A stretch of DNA of 64,000 bases, taken from positions 2,232,001-2,296,000 of the forward strand of contig LR134390.1 of the NCBI GenBank assembly GCA_900637705.1, written 5' to 3'. Shown piece by piece: positions 23,835-33,737 of this stretch. A program made the position numbers and the translations under genes. Numbering within the stretch: position 1 is the stretch's first letter; each line of letters starts with the position of its first letter. The notes under the pieces are model-generated. The model had not been told where the DNA came from. It worked only from the letters and a program-made list of their open reading frames with translations, and searched no databases. Source of the DNA: Fusobacterium varium. Lineage in GTDB: Bacteria; Fusobacteriota; Fusobacteriia; Fusobacteriales; Fusobacteriaceae.

Positions 23835-25022
23835 TTATTTGTAAATTTTTTCCAATGCTTTTCCAAGTCTTTCAAGTTCTCTTTCTATTACCCATGTAGG
23901 AGCTGCTAGATTTATTCTTTCATATCCACTACCCTCTTCTCCAAAAATATACCCTTCATCTGTAAAAAATTGTGCATCCATATGCATAAATCTTTCTAGT
24001 TCCTCATCACTTATTCCCAATGCTCTGAAATCTAACCATTGAAGATATGTTCCCTCTATCAATTTAACTTTAATTTTAGGGAATTTTTTTTCAAAAAATT
24101 CTTTTACTGCCTTTTGATTAGTGTCCAATACAACAAGTAATTCTTCAAGCCATTTTTCTGCTTGATTATATGCAATTTCACATGCTTTAAATCCTAATAT
24201 ATTTACAGAAGCACTTCTCATAACCTGAAGCATTTCTGAATATTTTTCTCTTAATTCCTTATTTTTTATAATAATACTTGAAGTTGCAAGTCCTGCAAGG
24301 TTAAATGTTTTTGATGGAGCTGTACATGTAATAAGTCTTTCTTCTATTTCTCCACCTAATCTACCCATCATATAATGCTCATATCCTGGCATAATAAGAT
24401 CTGCCCATATTTCATCTGATACTACAATCAAATTATTTTTTACTGCTATTTCAGCAACTTTTTCTAATTCTTCTTTTTTCCATACTCTTCCTACTGGATT
24501 ATGAGGACTACAGAAAATAAGAAGTTTATTCTTAGGATCTTTTGAAATTTCATCAAATTTCTCATAATCGATTGTATAATATCCATCTTTTTCTATTAGA
24601 GGACAATTTACAATATTTCTTTTATTTTTTTCAATAGCCATAGAAAATGGATAGTATACAGGTTTAAATATTATTACTCCTTCACCTGGTTCTGTAAAAG
24701 CATTTACTGCTGCATAAAAAGCATTTACTACTCCTGGTGTATTTAATATCCATTCTTTTTCTACTTGATATTTATGTCTTCTTTCCATCCATGATATTAC
24801 TGAATCAAGAAAAGCTGGATAAGCTTTTGTATATCCCAATACAGCTGTATCTAAATATTTTTTTAATCCTTCCACTATCTCAGGTGCTGGTTTAAATTCC
24901 ATATCTGCCACAGATAAAGGTACTACATCTTCTGTTACTTCTGGATTCCAACTATACATCTGTTCCCATTTTGATGATCCAGTATTTTTCCTAGATACAA
25001 GTGTTGTAAAATCATAACTCAT
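23835..25022 (-). CDS. MalY/PatB-type PLP-dependent C-S lyase (cystathionine beta-lyase)
   Basis: A 395-residue fold-type I PLP enzyme. The N-terminal region (WNPEVTEDVVPLSVADMEFKPAPEI) and WILNTPGVVNAFYAAVNAF are MalY/PatB traits. The PLP lysine is in TAPSKTFNLAGLATS. CSPHNPVGRVWKKEEL and SDEIWADLIMPG hold the usual cofactor contacts. It should cleave cystathionine or cysteine to release thiol or H2S, pyruvate and ammonia. I start it at 25022, where GGGGGA precedes the ATG. It lies 68 bases after a DUF401-type transporter gene under one promoter, which suggests import or export of its substrate or product. Confidence 0.9.
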   Translation of the reverse strand: MSYDFTTLVSRKNTGSSKWEQMYSWNPEVTEDVVPLSVADMEFKPAPEIVEGLKKYLDTAVLGYTKAYPAFLDSVISWMERRHKYQVEKEWILNTPGVVNAFYAAVNAFTEPGEGVIIFKPVYYPFSMAIEKNKRNIVNCPLIEKDGYYTIDYEKFDEISKDPKNKLLIFCSPHNPVGRVWKKEELEKVAEIAVKNNLIVVSDEIWADLIMPGYEHYMMGRLGGEIEERLITCTAPSKTFNLAGLATSSIIIKNKELREKYSEMLQVMRSASVNILGFKACEIAYNQAEKWLEELLVVLDTNQKAVKEFFEKKFPKIKVKLIEGTYLQWLDFRALGISDEELERFMHMDAQFFTDEGYIFGEEGSGYERINLAAPTWVIERELERLGKALEKIYK

Positions 25023-25089
25023 TTTTATTCCCCCTTTTTTAAATAAAAGATATTTTGCTGCTGTAAAAAACACTTAATATATTCAGTTT

Positions 25090-26295
25090 TTATGTAAATA
25101 AGAAAAGTAAATAACTATATAATGCTGTTATTGCTGTAAATATCACAAGTACTGGAAAAGTCTTTTTTACCAACTCAATAAATGATATATCAAAAGCTTC
25201 TGTCACTATTGCAAGACATATATGTGTGGGAGATACCTGCATTGCTATATATGTCATACACATAAGAAGTATCATCAATGCAAGTCCACCATTAGGTATA
25301 GTTGCAAAAGCAAGTGGCAAAGCTAAAGCTATTATTGCCTGTGACCCTGCTACTAAAGTTCCTATTACAAATATCAAAGAAAATATTACTGCTGGATGTA
25401 TTGGTAATTTTTCAAAATATTCTGGCAATCTTTCTATCACCCCTGTAAAAGTAAGAAGTTCTTTAAATACCATTATCATTACTGTACTTACTATCAATTT
25501 TGTTTCAAAAGCTGTTTTTATCATTGGGATAAGCTCATCTACAGAAAATCTATTCAGTATTGCTGAAACTATTATCACTGGTATAACTGCCATATATACT
25601 GGAATTTTCATTGTTAATATTATCATTATGGTTACAGCTATAGGCCATAAGCTTATGACAAGATTAAGTATATCCTCTTTTTTATTTTTTGATTGACTAA
25701 TTCCTGTAGACTTAGGTATCTTTTTTACATAAAAGATATATCCAAGTACAAATAATACAACTACCATTGGTAGCATTCCAACAACAAATTTTGTCATATC
25801 CACTCCAGATAAATCCAGAGCTAAAAGTATTGAAGAATATGTTGGAAGAAAAGCTTCTGATATATGTCTGTAATAACTAGTTACAAATGTTTGTTCCTCT
25901 CTTGTTAAATAATCCCCACTGGCATTTTGAACTATTGGTGCTGCTATCAGTACTGCACCAGCTGATGGTAATAATCCTATTACAAATGGAGCTATCATTG
26001 CATTTATCCTTCTGCTGTTGAATATATTATCCAAAGCTCTTTCAGCCAACAGAAGATGTCCTCTTTTCTCCATCATTCTTTGAACATATGTTATTGTATA
26101 AAAGGCAAGTACCAAGGATATTGTATCTCGGCTGGTACAAGATTTAAATGCAAGCTGCAACGAAGTTATTACAGGAATTTTATAAAGAACAATACTTATA
26201 ACTGCTCCTACCAATATAGAAATATATAATGGTTTTTTTAATTTTATAAAAAATACTATCCCTGTAAATATAATTACCAATTTTACAATATCCAA
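25090..26295 (-). CDS. DUF401-family membrane transporter
   Basis: A protein of about 401 residues with some 10-11 membrane segments. It has the DUF401 core: AFYTITYVQRMMEKRGHLLLAERAL, then INAMIAPFVIGLLPSAGAVLIAAPIV, YYRHISEAFLPTYSSILLA, and near the end LMCMTYIAMQVSPTHICLAIVTEAF. It looks like an anion or amino-acid carrier of the ion-transporter type, with two inverted halves. I start it at a TTG (26295), 6 bases after GGGGTG. A GTG three codons upstream is the alternative, but it abuts the G run. It sits upstream of the malY-type gene, with a strong operator at its promoter. Confidence 0.8.
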   Translation of the reverse strand: MDIVKLVIIFTGIVFFIKLKKPLYISILVGAVISIVLYKIPVITSLQLAFKSCTSRDTISLVLAFYTITYVQRMMEKRGHLLLAERALDNIFNSRRINAMIAPFVIGLLPSAGAVLIAAPIVQNASGDYLTREEQTFVTSYYRHISEAFLPTYSSILLALDLSGVDMTKFVVGMLPMVVVLFVLGYIFYVKKIPKSTGISQSKNKKEDILNLVISLWPIAVTIMIILTMKIPVYMAVIPVIIVSAILNRFSVDELIPMIKTAFETKLIVSTVMIMVFKELLTFTGVIERLPEYFEKLPIHPAVIFSLIFVIGTLVAGSQAIIALALPLAFATIPNGGLALMILLMCMTYIAMQVSPTHICLAIVTEAFDISFIELVKKTFPVLVIFTAITALYSYLLFLFT

Positions 26296-26330
26296 TTTTA
26301 TCACCCCAACATATTTTTTGATTAATTATT

Positions 26331-26381
26331 AAGATATTTAACTATTAAATATCTTATACCACTTATTAAAAATAATTTCAA
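26331..26381 (-). promoter_or_regulatory. Promoter and 25-base operator of the DUF401-malY operon
   Basis: TTGAAA (26376-26381) and an extended TGG-TATAAG (hexamer 26353-26358) are 17 bases apart. The -10 overlaps AAGATATTTAA-CTA-TTAAATATCTT, a perfect 11-3-11 inverted repeat at 26331-26355. A dimeric repressor there would block transcription directly. Confidence 0.7.
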
Positions 26382-26492
26382 GTTATTTTTCAATTTTTTT
26401 GTTCCGTTTTTATATTATGAGTATTTATTACGTATATATTTATATATTTTCTTCAAAAAATATACAATTATTTAAGTGATTTTAATCAAAAA

Positions 26493-26525
26493 AAATCTCT
26501 CTTAGAGGAATACTAAGAGAGATTT
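26493..26525 (-). terminator. Terminator of the NCS2 permease gene
   Basis: AAATCTCTCTTA pairs perfectly with TAAGAGAGATTT (12 bp, 9-base loop), with T-rich flanks on the minus strand. Confidence 0.85.
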
Positions 26526-26544
26526 AATTTTTTTACACTTTATT

Positions 26545-27848
26545 TTATATCATAAGATTAACTAAGCAAAGGGCTCCTATGAATAATAAAGTAACATTCA
26601 ATTTCTTGAAGTCACCAGTTACTAAATGAAGTAGTATATAAGTAAGGAATCCTAAGCTTAATCCAATACTAATACTATATGTTAAAGGCATCATTACAAT
26701 AATAATAAATGCTGAAAATAATGATTTCATATCTGTGAAATCTAAGTCTTTAACGTTTTTAAACATATACCCTCCAACTATAATAAGAGCTGGTGCAGTT
26801 GCATATGCTGGTACTACTCCTACTATTGGTGAAAAGAATAATGCCCCTATAAACATTAAAGCTGTAACTACAGAAGCTAATCCTGTTCTTGCTCCAACAG
26901 CCACTCCTGCTGCTGATTCAACGAAAGTAGTTACTGTACTTGTTCCCAACATAGATCCAAATATTGTAGCACTCACATCTGTATAAAGCATTCTTCCAAG
27001 ACCTTTGATATGTCCTTTTTCATCTACCATTCCCATCTGTTTAGAACAAGAAATAAGAGTTCCTAATGTATCAAATAAATCAACAAACATAAATGAAAAT
27101 ATTGGTCCTATTAATGAAAGTTTTAAAGCTGATAATATATCTAATTTCATAGCTATAGGAGCAATACTTGGAGGTAAAGACACTATTCTACTTGGGATAT
27201 CTACATTTCCAGTTATAAAAGCTAAAATAGTAGAAACTATTATTCCAATAAGAATTCCACCTTTTACCTGTTCTATTTCCAGTACCATTGCTACAATAAG
27301 TCCAACTATTCCTATTATTACAGGAACTGTTATTGGTCCTAAAGCTACTAGTGTTGCTGGACTTGCTACTACCAATCCAAGATTTTTAAGTCCTATTAAA
27401 GTAATAAACATTCCGATTCCTCCACCCACTGCTATTTTCAATGGAAGAGGTATAGCATTTGCAATTTTTCTCTTATTCCACCTATTGAAAGTAAAAGAAA
27501 AAAGAATCCAGAAATAAATACGATTCCAAGTGCTGTTTCCCAAGGCACTCCTTTACCTAATACCAAAGTATAAGTAAAAAATGCATTTAATCCCATTCCT
27601 GGAGCTAATGCAAATGGTGCATTCGCCCAAATCCCAGATAATAAAGTTGCTAATGCTGAAGCCAAACAAGTTACTGTTATCAATGCACCTACATTCATTC
27701 CAGCATCTCCAAGTATAGATGGATTAACAAAAATTATGTAAGACATTGCAAGGAATGTAGTTACTCCTCCTATAACCTCCTGTTTTACAGTACTTCCTCT
27801 TTCAGATATTTTAAACATTCCTTCTAAAATACCATTGTTTTGTGACAT
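26545..27848 (-). pseudogene. NCS2-family purine/xanthine-type permease, frame broken at a T5 run
   Basis: The N-terminal 136 residues (27438-27848: MSQNNGILEGMFKISERGSTVKQEVIGG, TFLAMSYIIFVNPSIL, APGMGLNAFFTYTLV) are in one frame. The rest (to 26545: PLPLKIAVGGGIGMFI, DLFDTLGTL, GTSTVTTFVESAAGVAVGARTGL) is in another. Adding one T at 27475-27479 (A5 to A6 on the coding strand) fuses GGIREK to IANAIP and gives 434 residues, the normal size of an AzgA-like permease for hypoxanthine, adenine or guanine. Function in vivo depends on whether the break is real. It starts about 24 bases after the rluA-type gene. Confidence 0.85.
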
Positions 27849-27871
27849 TTTCTTTCCTCCTATGTTAATAT

Positions 27872-28743
27872 TTAATTGCTACCAAGTCTTTTAATATATT
27901 CTTCTGGAATAGGAAGATCTATTTCTATTCCATATTTTTTTATTTTTAAGTAATGAGAAAATAGGTACATCATTTTTTCTTTCCCTTTTCCATATTTAAC
28001 ATCACCTATTATTGCATTTCCCATATTAGCTAGTTGAACTCTCAGTTGATGAGTTCTTCCACTTCCAAGAGTTCCTTCAAGCAAAGTACAGTCTTTTCCA
28101 TATTTTTTAATTTTAAAATAACTTATACTTTCCTTTGCTCCCTCTTCAAATTCTTCTACTTCTATAACTTTATCTTCTATTTTTTTCAAATAACTTTTTA
28201 TAGTAAATTCTCTGTTTTTTATTATTCCTTCTACAAGAATATAGTATTTCTTTTCTATATTTCTATTTCTTATTTCTTCAGCTAATTCTCTGGCTGCTAC
28301 TAAAGATTTAGCACCTATGATTAATCCAGAAGTTGCCTTATCTATTCTATTTACAAAATTAAAATTAGGATTTTTTAAATATCCTTTTAGTAGTTCTGAT
28401 ATTCCAAAATCATAACCACTTCCTTTATGCATAACCATATTATTTTTTTATTAAAAATAAGAATATTTTCATCTTCATAGACAATAGATTTTTTTATTTT
28501 TTCAATTTCCCTATCTTCAATTTCCAGTAATTTTTCTTCTTTTGTTTCCCCATCTTTAAAGAAAACTTTTATTTTATCATTAAGTTGAAGCCTATAATTC
28601 TCCTTACTTTTCTTTCCATTAACTTTTATTTTACCAGTTCTTATTCCTTTAAAAATTTCAGTTAAAGGGATATTTTCATATTTTTTTCTAAGAAATTTAT
28701 CCAATCTTACATCTTCAAACTCCTTATCTACTATGTACTCCAT
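27872..28743 (-). pseudogene. RluA-family pseudouridine synthase, frame broken at a T7 run
   Basis: The N-terminal fragment (28387-28743) carries an S4-like RNA-binding domain (EFEDVRLDKFLRKKYENIPL, GIRTGKIKVNGKKSK) and the start of the synthase domain (VYEDENILIFNKK). The C-terminal part (to 27872) has MVMHKGSG, the catalytic NRIDKATSGLIIGAK with its aspartate, and LGSGRTHQLRVQLANMGNAIIGD. One extra T in the run 28443-28449 restores FNKKNNMVMHKGSG and a 290-residue RluA/RluC/RluD-type enzyme. It would convert specific uridines of rRNA or tRNA to pseudouridine. It follows rodA by 8 bases. Confidence 0.85.
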
Positions 28744-28750
28744 ATTACTC

Positions 28751-29857
28751 CTAATCTCTATACATTTTTACACTTTGAACTATTCCAAGCATCATAAAAC
28801 TTATTAAAAGTGATGTTCCACCATAGCTCATCAATAGAAGAGGCTTTCCTGTTACTGGCATTATTCCCATTATCATTCCTACATTTATTATCAGATGAAA
28901 TAAAAATATAGAAGCTATTCCATAACAAACCAATTTTCCATATTTATCTTCTGTAGTATCTGCTATATAAACTATTTGTAAAATCAAAATAAGATATAAT
29001 CCTAATAAAACAATTCCTCCCACAAATCCTCTTTCTTCTAAAAAAACTGATCCGATAAAATCTGTATGTGATTCTGGAAGAAATCTCAATTTACTTTGAG
29101 TACTGTTTAAGAATCCCTTTCCATAAAGTCCTCCTGAACCAATAGCTATCATAGATTGTGTTACATTCCAACCACTTCCTAAAAGATCAGCTTCAGGATT
29201 TAAAAATGTAAGTACTCTTTGCTTTTGGTAATCTTTTAAAAAGAAAAAAAATGCTGTGGGTACAGATATAATTCCTGTTATAACCATTATTATTATTGAT
29301 TTCCAATCTATTCCATGTATAAATATAAGAACAAAATAAGTCATCATTAGTATGAGGGCAGTTCCTAAATCAGGCTGCCTCAATATTAATATAAATACTG
29401 GAAGAATATGGAGAAATGATATCATAACACTTTTTAATCCTATAAATCTATCTCTATATTTAGAAGCAAGAAATTCTGAAAAAGTTAATATAACCAGTAT
29501 CTTTCCTATTTCAGAAGGCTGTATACTTATAGGTCCAAGATCTATCCATCTCTGAGCTCCAAGTCTTTTTACTCCTAATACATATACTGAAAGCAGAACC
29601 AGAATATTAAAAATATAAATCAGTTTATAATATTTAGCATATTTTCTGTAATCTACAAAAGAGAAAAATAGATATACAAAGACACCTATTATTCCCCAAA
29701 AAGCTTCTCTTTTATAAAAAAGAGTAGTTTTATGTATAGTGGCACTATAAATTGTCAGTACACTTATCACAACGATAATCACTGCATTAAGCAGAAGAAA
29801 GTTGTTCATTTTTTTTATCTTTTTTAAAATCAAAGCTGTATCTCTGCTTTTTCCCAT
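28751..29857 (-). CDS. rodA: RodA/MrdB, SEDS-family peptidoglycan glycosyltransferase
   Basis: A 368-residue SEDS protein with about ten membrane segments. It has QRWIDLGPISIQPSEIGKI near residues 108-126, RQPDLGTALILM, GSGGLYGKGF, FLPESHTDFIGSVFLEERGF and MSYGGTSLL, all SEDS landmarks, including the conserved DFI-S and GG motifs. It polymerises lipid II with a penicillin-binding protein during cell elongation. It is 13 bases after dut and part of the long minus-strand operon. Confidence 0.92.
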   Translation of the reverse strand: MGKSRDTALILKKIKKMNNFLLLNAVIIVVISVLTIYSATIHKTTLFYKREAFWGIIGVFVYLFFSFVDYRKYAKYYKLIYIFNILVLLSVYVLGVKRLGAQRWIDLGPISIQPSEIGKILVILTFSEFLASKYRDRFIGLKSVMISFLHILPVFILILRQPDLGTALILMMTYFVLIFIHGIDWKSIIIMVITGIISVPTAFFFFLKDYQKQRVLTFLNPEADLLGSGWNVTQSMIAIGSGGLYGKGFLNSTQSKLRFLPESHTDFIGSVFLEERGFVGGIVLLGLYLILILQIVYIADTTEDKYGKLVCYGIASIFLFHLIINVGMIMGIMPVTGKPLLLMSYGGTSLLISFMMLGIVQSVKMYRD

Positions 29858-29870
29858 ATACTGCTACTCC

Positions 29871-30311
29871 TTATTTTCCAGTATGACCAAATCCCCCTGC
29901 TCCTCTTTCAGTTTCATCTAAAGAATCTACTTCTACCAATTCCATTTGTGCAACTTTATTTAAAACAAGCTGCCCTATTCTTTCTTGGGGATTTATTGTA
30001 TATTCATCTTTGCTAAGATTTACCATTATTATTTTTAATTCTCCTCTATAGTCACTATCGATAGTTCCTGGTGTATTTAAAAGAGTTATTCCATGTTTAA
30101 TTGCCAGTCCACTTCTAGGTCTGACCTGTACTTCATATCCTTCTGGTATAGCAATTTTAAGTCCTGTTGGAACTAATACTCTTTCTAACGATCCTAATAT
30201 TATTGGTTCTTCTATATTTGCTCTTACATCCATTCCTGCCGAACCAGATGTTTCATATTTTGGAAGTAATACATTTCCTTCTCTTACTACTTTTACTACA
30301 ACTTTTTCCAT
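29871..30311 (-). CDS. dut: Deoxyuridine 5'-triphosphate nucleotidohydrolase
   Basis: A 146-residue trimeric dUTPase with all five motifs: GSAGMDVRA, RPRSGLA, NTPGTIDSDYRGEL, RIGQLVL and the glycine-rich tail RGAGGFGHTGK that closes the active site. It makes dUMP and keeps uracil out of DNA. It starts 12 bases after the M16 peptidase gene. Confidence 0.96.
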   Translation of the reverse strand: MEKVVVKVVREGNVLLPKYETSGSAGMDVRANIEEPIILGSLERVLVPTGLKIAIPEGYEVQVRPRSGLAIKHGITLLNTPGTIDSDYRGELKIIMVNLSKDEYTINPQERIGQLVLNKVAQMELVEVDSLDETERGAGGFGHTGK

Positions 30312-30323
30312 TATTAATCTCCT

Positions 30324-31547
30324 TTATATATCTCCAAGTATTGTGCAAGAATAAAATTCCTCTTGGAATAAATATTCTGCTGTCTTTTTTATATCTTCTA
30401 ATGTTATATTCTCTATTTTTGATATTATTTCATCAATTTCAGTTACTCTTCCATAAAGCATATAAGTACTTGCCATTCTTGTCATTTTCCCTTTACTATT
30501 TTCAAGGCTAAAAGTAAGCATGCTTAAAAATTGATTTTTAGATTTTTGAAGTTCATAGGGAGTTATTCCATTTTTCTTTATATCTTCAAATTCAGCTTTA
30601 ATTATATCTATAACTTCCTGGTAACTTTCTTTAGTAGTTCCTGCATATATAGTAAAAAGTCCTCCCTCTATAAATGCTGTTCCATAACTATAAACTGAAT
30701 AAGCCAGCCCTCTTTCCTCTCTTATTTTTTGAAATAGTCTTGAGCTCATATTTCCTGCTAATACACTTGAAATTATAGCTCCTGGATATTTCATATCTTC
30801 TATCTGACTATTTCCCCTTGTATTAAAACAAAGATGCACTTGATTAGTTTCTTTCTTTATTCTGTTTTCTCCATGATTTATAGTAAAAGATGTATCCATA
30901 TCTCTTTTAAAATTACTATCTCTAAATTTACCCAGTCCTTTATTTAATTCTGCTACCACATGATCAAAATCTATTTTTCCAGCAACAGATACCACAAGGT
31001 TAGATGCTATATATTGTTCATCAAAATATTTCAAAAACTTTTCTCTTGTTATATTATTAAGACTTTCAATAGTTCCCAACACTATATTAGATTGTACTCC
31101 AGTTATTGCATATTTTACATTCTCATCATGTACTATTTCTTCTGGAATATCATCATACATTCTTATTTCTTCTATAATTACATTTCTCTCTTTATCTAGA
31201 TTTTCTTGTGTAAAGGTAGAATTCAGAAACATATCAGATAGAACATCTATCCCTGTATCTATTTTACTTGAAAGCATTTGTATATAATATGCAGTTGTAT
31301 CTCTGCTTGTATAGGCATTTATTAACCCACCTTCATTATCTATTAATTCTGATATTTCTTTAGCACTTCTATTTTTTGTCCCTTTGAACATCATATGTTC
31401 TATAAAATGGGAAACTCCACTTTCATCTGGATATTCATTTCTTGATCCAGTCTTAACAAATATACCAAGACTTACAGTACTTACACTATCTATATTTTCC
31501 ATCAAAACAGGTATACCGTTGTCTAATTTCCTTATTTCTATATTCAT
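30324..31547 (-). CDS. M16-family zinc peptidase
   Basis: A 407-residue pitrilysin-like peptidase. The inverted zinc motif HFIEH lies near residues 46-50 (SGVSHFIEHMMFKGT), with the downstream glutamate in a DKERNVIIEEIRMYDDIPEE segment. The second half has the inactive-domain FNTRGNS and RLFQKIREERGLAYSVYSYG features. It is close to the processing-peptidase-like YmxG/PqqL group, often encoded near dut. There is no signal peptide, so it should be cytoplasmic. Substrates are unknown. Confidence 0.9.
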   Translation of the reverse strand: MNIEIRKLDNGIPVLMENIDSVSTVSLGIFVKTGSRNEYPDESGVSHFIEHMMFKGTKNRSAKEISELIDNEGGLINAYTSRDTTAYYIQMLSSKIDTGIDVLSDMFLNSTFTQENLDKERNVIIEEIRMYDDIPEEIVHDENVKYAITGVQSNIVLGTIESLNNITREKFLKYFDEQYIASNLVVSVAGKIDFDHVVAELNKGLGKFRDSNFKRDMDTSFTINHGENRIKKETNQVHLCFNTRGNSQIEDMKYPGAIISSVLAGNMSSRLFQKIREERGLAYSVYSYGTAFIEGGLFTIYAGTTKESYQEVIDIIKAEFEDIKKNGITPYELQKSKNQFLSMLTFSLENSKGKMTRMASTYMLYGRVTEIDEIISKIENITLEDIKKTAEYLFQEEFYSCTILGDI

Positions 31548-31562
31548 TTACTCACTCCACTC

Positions 31563-32651
31563 TTAATATTCTGCTCTATACATAAAATATATTCCTATTC
31601 CTAGAAAAATTATATTAGGAATCCAACCACTGATAAATGGATTTAAAAATCCATTTATGCTTAATGCCTCAAAAGAAGCCTGAACTATATAATATCCATA
31701 TCCAAGAGCCACAGATAATGCCATGCTTATTGCAGAAGCTCCTCTTACATATCTGCTTCCCAATGAAAGTCCCAAAAATGAAATTATAAAGCTTGAAAAT
31801 GGAAAGGAATATCTATTTCCTATTTCAACAAGAAGCTCTCTTGTATCTCCACCTATACTTTTTATCTCTCTTACAGATTTTTTTAATTCTTTTATAGTGA
31901 GAGTTTTAGGTTCAACACTCTTAGTTATAAATTTATCTGGTTCATCATCATATTTATCTTCTGTAAAAAGCTTTACTTCTTCTGCTTTTTTCAGTTCCTT
32001 TCCATTATAAATATTAGCATCTTTTAATACCCATACCTTTTTCGTAAAATTGTATCTTCCTTCTTTTGCAGTTATTATTCTTTCAACTTTGTTAAACTCT
32101 TCGTTTAAATCAACTATTTCTATATTTTCACCAAAACCAGTTTCTCTGTTTATTTTTCCCATAAGATAAACATAGTTAGAATTTTCTCCACGTAAAAAAG
32201 CATTTCTTTTTTCTACTGGCATTTCTCTTCTAGTATTTCCACCATCTTTTATCTCTCTATTTTTTCTTACAGAATAAGGATAAAGGCTGTCATTTATAAG
32301 AAATACAATTATAGCTATCACTGCTGAAATAAAAATAGGAAAAAGCACTATTCTCTTAAAACTTATTCCAGCTGTTTTTAAAGATATTACTTCTAGATTT
32401 GAAGCCATAGAGCTCACTGTCATCAATGATCCTAAAAGCACTGCCAAAGGTGCTACATCTATTAATATTTTGGGTATCATTGTAAGTATATAAACTATAG
32501 ATTCATCAGCTGAAAATCTTCCATCACTTACATATCTTATAACTTTAAATAATTGACTTACTAAAAATATTCCTACAAAGGCTATTAAACTGAGGAAAAA
32601 TGACTTTATAAAGTTTTTACTTATATATCTGTCTATTATTTTTATTTTCAT
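31563..32651 (-). CDS. lptG: LPS export permease LptG (YjgQ family)
   Basis: A 362-residue YjgP/YjgQ protein: three N-terminal and three C-terminal membrane segments around a periplasmic beta-jellyroll domain (about residues 130-260, with RENREIKDGGN-like, LRGENSNYVYLMGKI and YNFTKKVWVLKDANIYNG). DRYISKNFIKSFF opens the protein. With LptF and LptB it forms the ABC transporter that lifts LPS out of the inner membrane. It starts 1 base after lptF. The LptF/LptG split between these two genes is by resemblance and could be reversed. Confidence 0.85.
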   Translation of the reverse strand: MKIKIIDRYISKNFIKSFFLSLIAFVGIFLVSQLFKVIRYVSDGRFSADESIVYILTMIPKILIDVAPLAVLLGSLMTVSSMASNLEVISLKTAGISFKRIVLFPIFISAVIAIIVFLINDSLYPYSVRKNREIKDGGNTRREMPVEKRNAFLRGENSNYVYLMGKINRETGFGENIEIVDLNEEFNKVERIITAKEGRYNFTKKVWVLKDANIYNGKELKKAEEVKLFTEDKYDDEPDKFITKSVEPKTLTIKELKKSVREIKSIGGDTRELLVEIGNRYSFPFSSFIISFLGLSLGSRYVRGASAISMALSVALGYGYYIVQASFEALSINGFLNPFISGWIPNIIFLGIGIYFMYRAEY

Positions 32652-33728
32652 TTATATCCCCCTAGATTTTTTCTTATAGAAATAAAAAGTCACTAAAAAT
32701 AAAATTATATTTGGTGTCCATACTCCTATAAATGGAGGAACTTTACCTCTATTAGCCATAACCATTCCTATATTTAGAAATGTTATATATGAAAATATTA
32801 CTGCAAGGCTTAAAGCAAAGTTAGCTCCCTTTCCACTTCTATGATGTCCTATGGAAATAAATACTCCAAGTAAAGATAACATTATTGTAGATAGTGGCAA
32901 GGCTAATTTTCTATTTATTTCTACTTTATAAGGTATTTTTTCATTTTTAGGAAGCTCTTTCATCTCTTTCATAAGCATACTTATACTCATAGCCTCTATA
33001 TCTTTTACTTTAATATCTATTCCATCAAAATAGGCAGTAAGAGGAACTTTTTTATCATCAAATTCTCCTCTTAACTTCTCCTTTCCGTCTTTATCAAAAT
33101 CATAAAATTTAGAGTCTGTTATCACCATTGAAGAATCTTTCCAGTAAGCTTCCTTTCCAACTAGCACAGTAGGAAATTCAACATCTTCATCTTTCTGAAA
33201 TATAAGTACTCCTTGAGCAATCCTATCTTTTCCCTCTATTCTGTCTATATAGAGATTGTATTCATCAACTTCATCTATAAAAGTTTTTTCTTTTAATTGA
33301 AATACAGGATTTTCATAAGCTATTTTAGTAGTTATATATTGAAGCTTAGTAAAAGATCTTGGAATTATACTTTCCTGAAGAAAAAATATAAAAAGTGTAG
33401 TGATACAAGCTAAAATAAATATAGGCTTTACTATTTCTCTAAGATCCATACCTATAGAACTCATAGCTGTTGATTCACTAGTTCTTGTAAATTTTGAAAA
33501 TGTCAGCATTACTCCTAAAAATATTCCCATAGGAATAGTCTGGGATAAAATAGGTGGAAGATAAAATGACAATATTCTCATTATATCAATAATTGATATT
33601 CCTTTTACTATTATATTTTCCATCATAGCCACTATTATATCTATGAGAAAAATAAATGTAAATAAAGATATACCAAATAATATTGGCATTTTCACCTCTT
33701 CTAAAATATATTTTTCTATTATTTTCAT
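32652..33728 (-). CDS. lptF: LPS export permease LptF (YjgP family)
   Basis: A 358-residue paralogue of the next gene with the same 3 TM, jellyroll, 3 TM plan. EKYILEEVKMPILFG opens it, and the SESTAMSSIGMDLREIVKP coupling helix contacts LptB. The periplasmic domain holds ENPVFQLKEKTFIDEVDEYNLYIDRIE and VITDSKFYDFDKDGKE. It lies about 10 bases after cvpA. lptB is about 8 kb upstream in the same orientation. Confidence 0.85.
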   Translation of the reverse strand: MKIIEKYILEEVKMPILFGISLFTFIFLIDIIVAMMENIIVKGISIIDIMRILSFYLPPILSQTIPMGIFLGVMLTFSKFTRTSESTAMSSIGMDLREIVKPIFILACITTLFIFFLQESIIPRSFTKLQYITTKIAYENPVFQLKEKTFIDEVDEYNLYIDRIEGKDRIAQGVLIFQKDEDVEFPTVLVGKEAYWKDSSMVITDSKFYDFDKDGKEKLRGEFDDKKVPLTAYFDGIDIKVKDIEAMSISMLMKEMKELPKNEKIPYKVEINRKLALPLSTIMLSLLGVFISIGHHRSGKGANFALSLAVIFSYITFLNIGMVMANRGKVPPFIGVWTPNIILFLVTFYFYKKKSRGI

Positions 33729-33737
33729 AAATTTCTC

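Noticed and set aside
28387..28743. A short S4-domain protein as an independent gene
   Set aside because: Its end matches the start of an RluA domain that continues in the next frame after one added base, so it is part of a broken gene.
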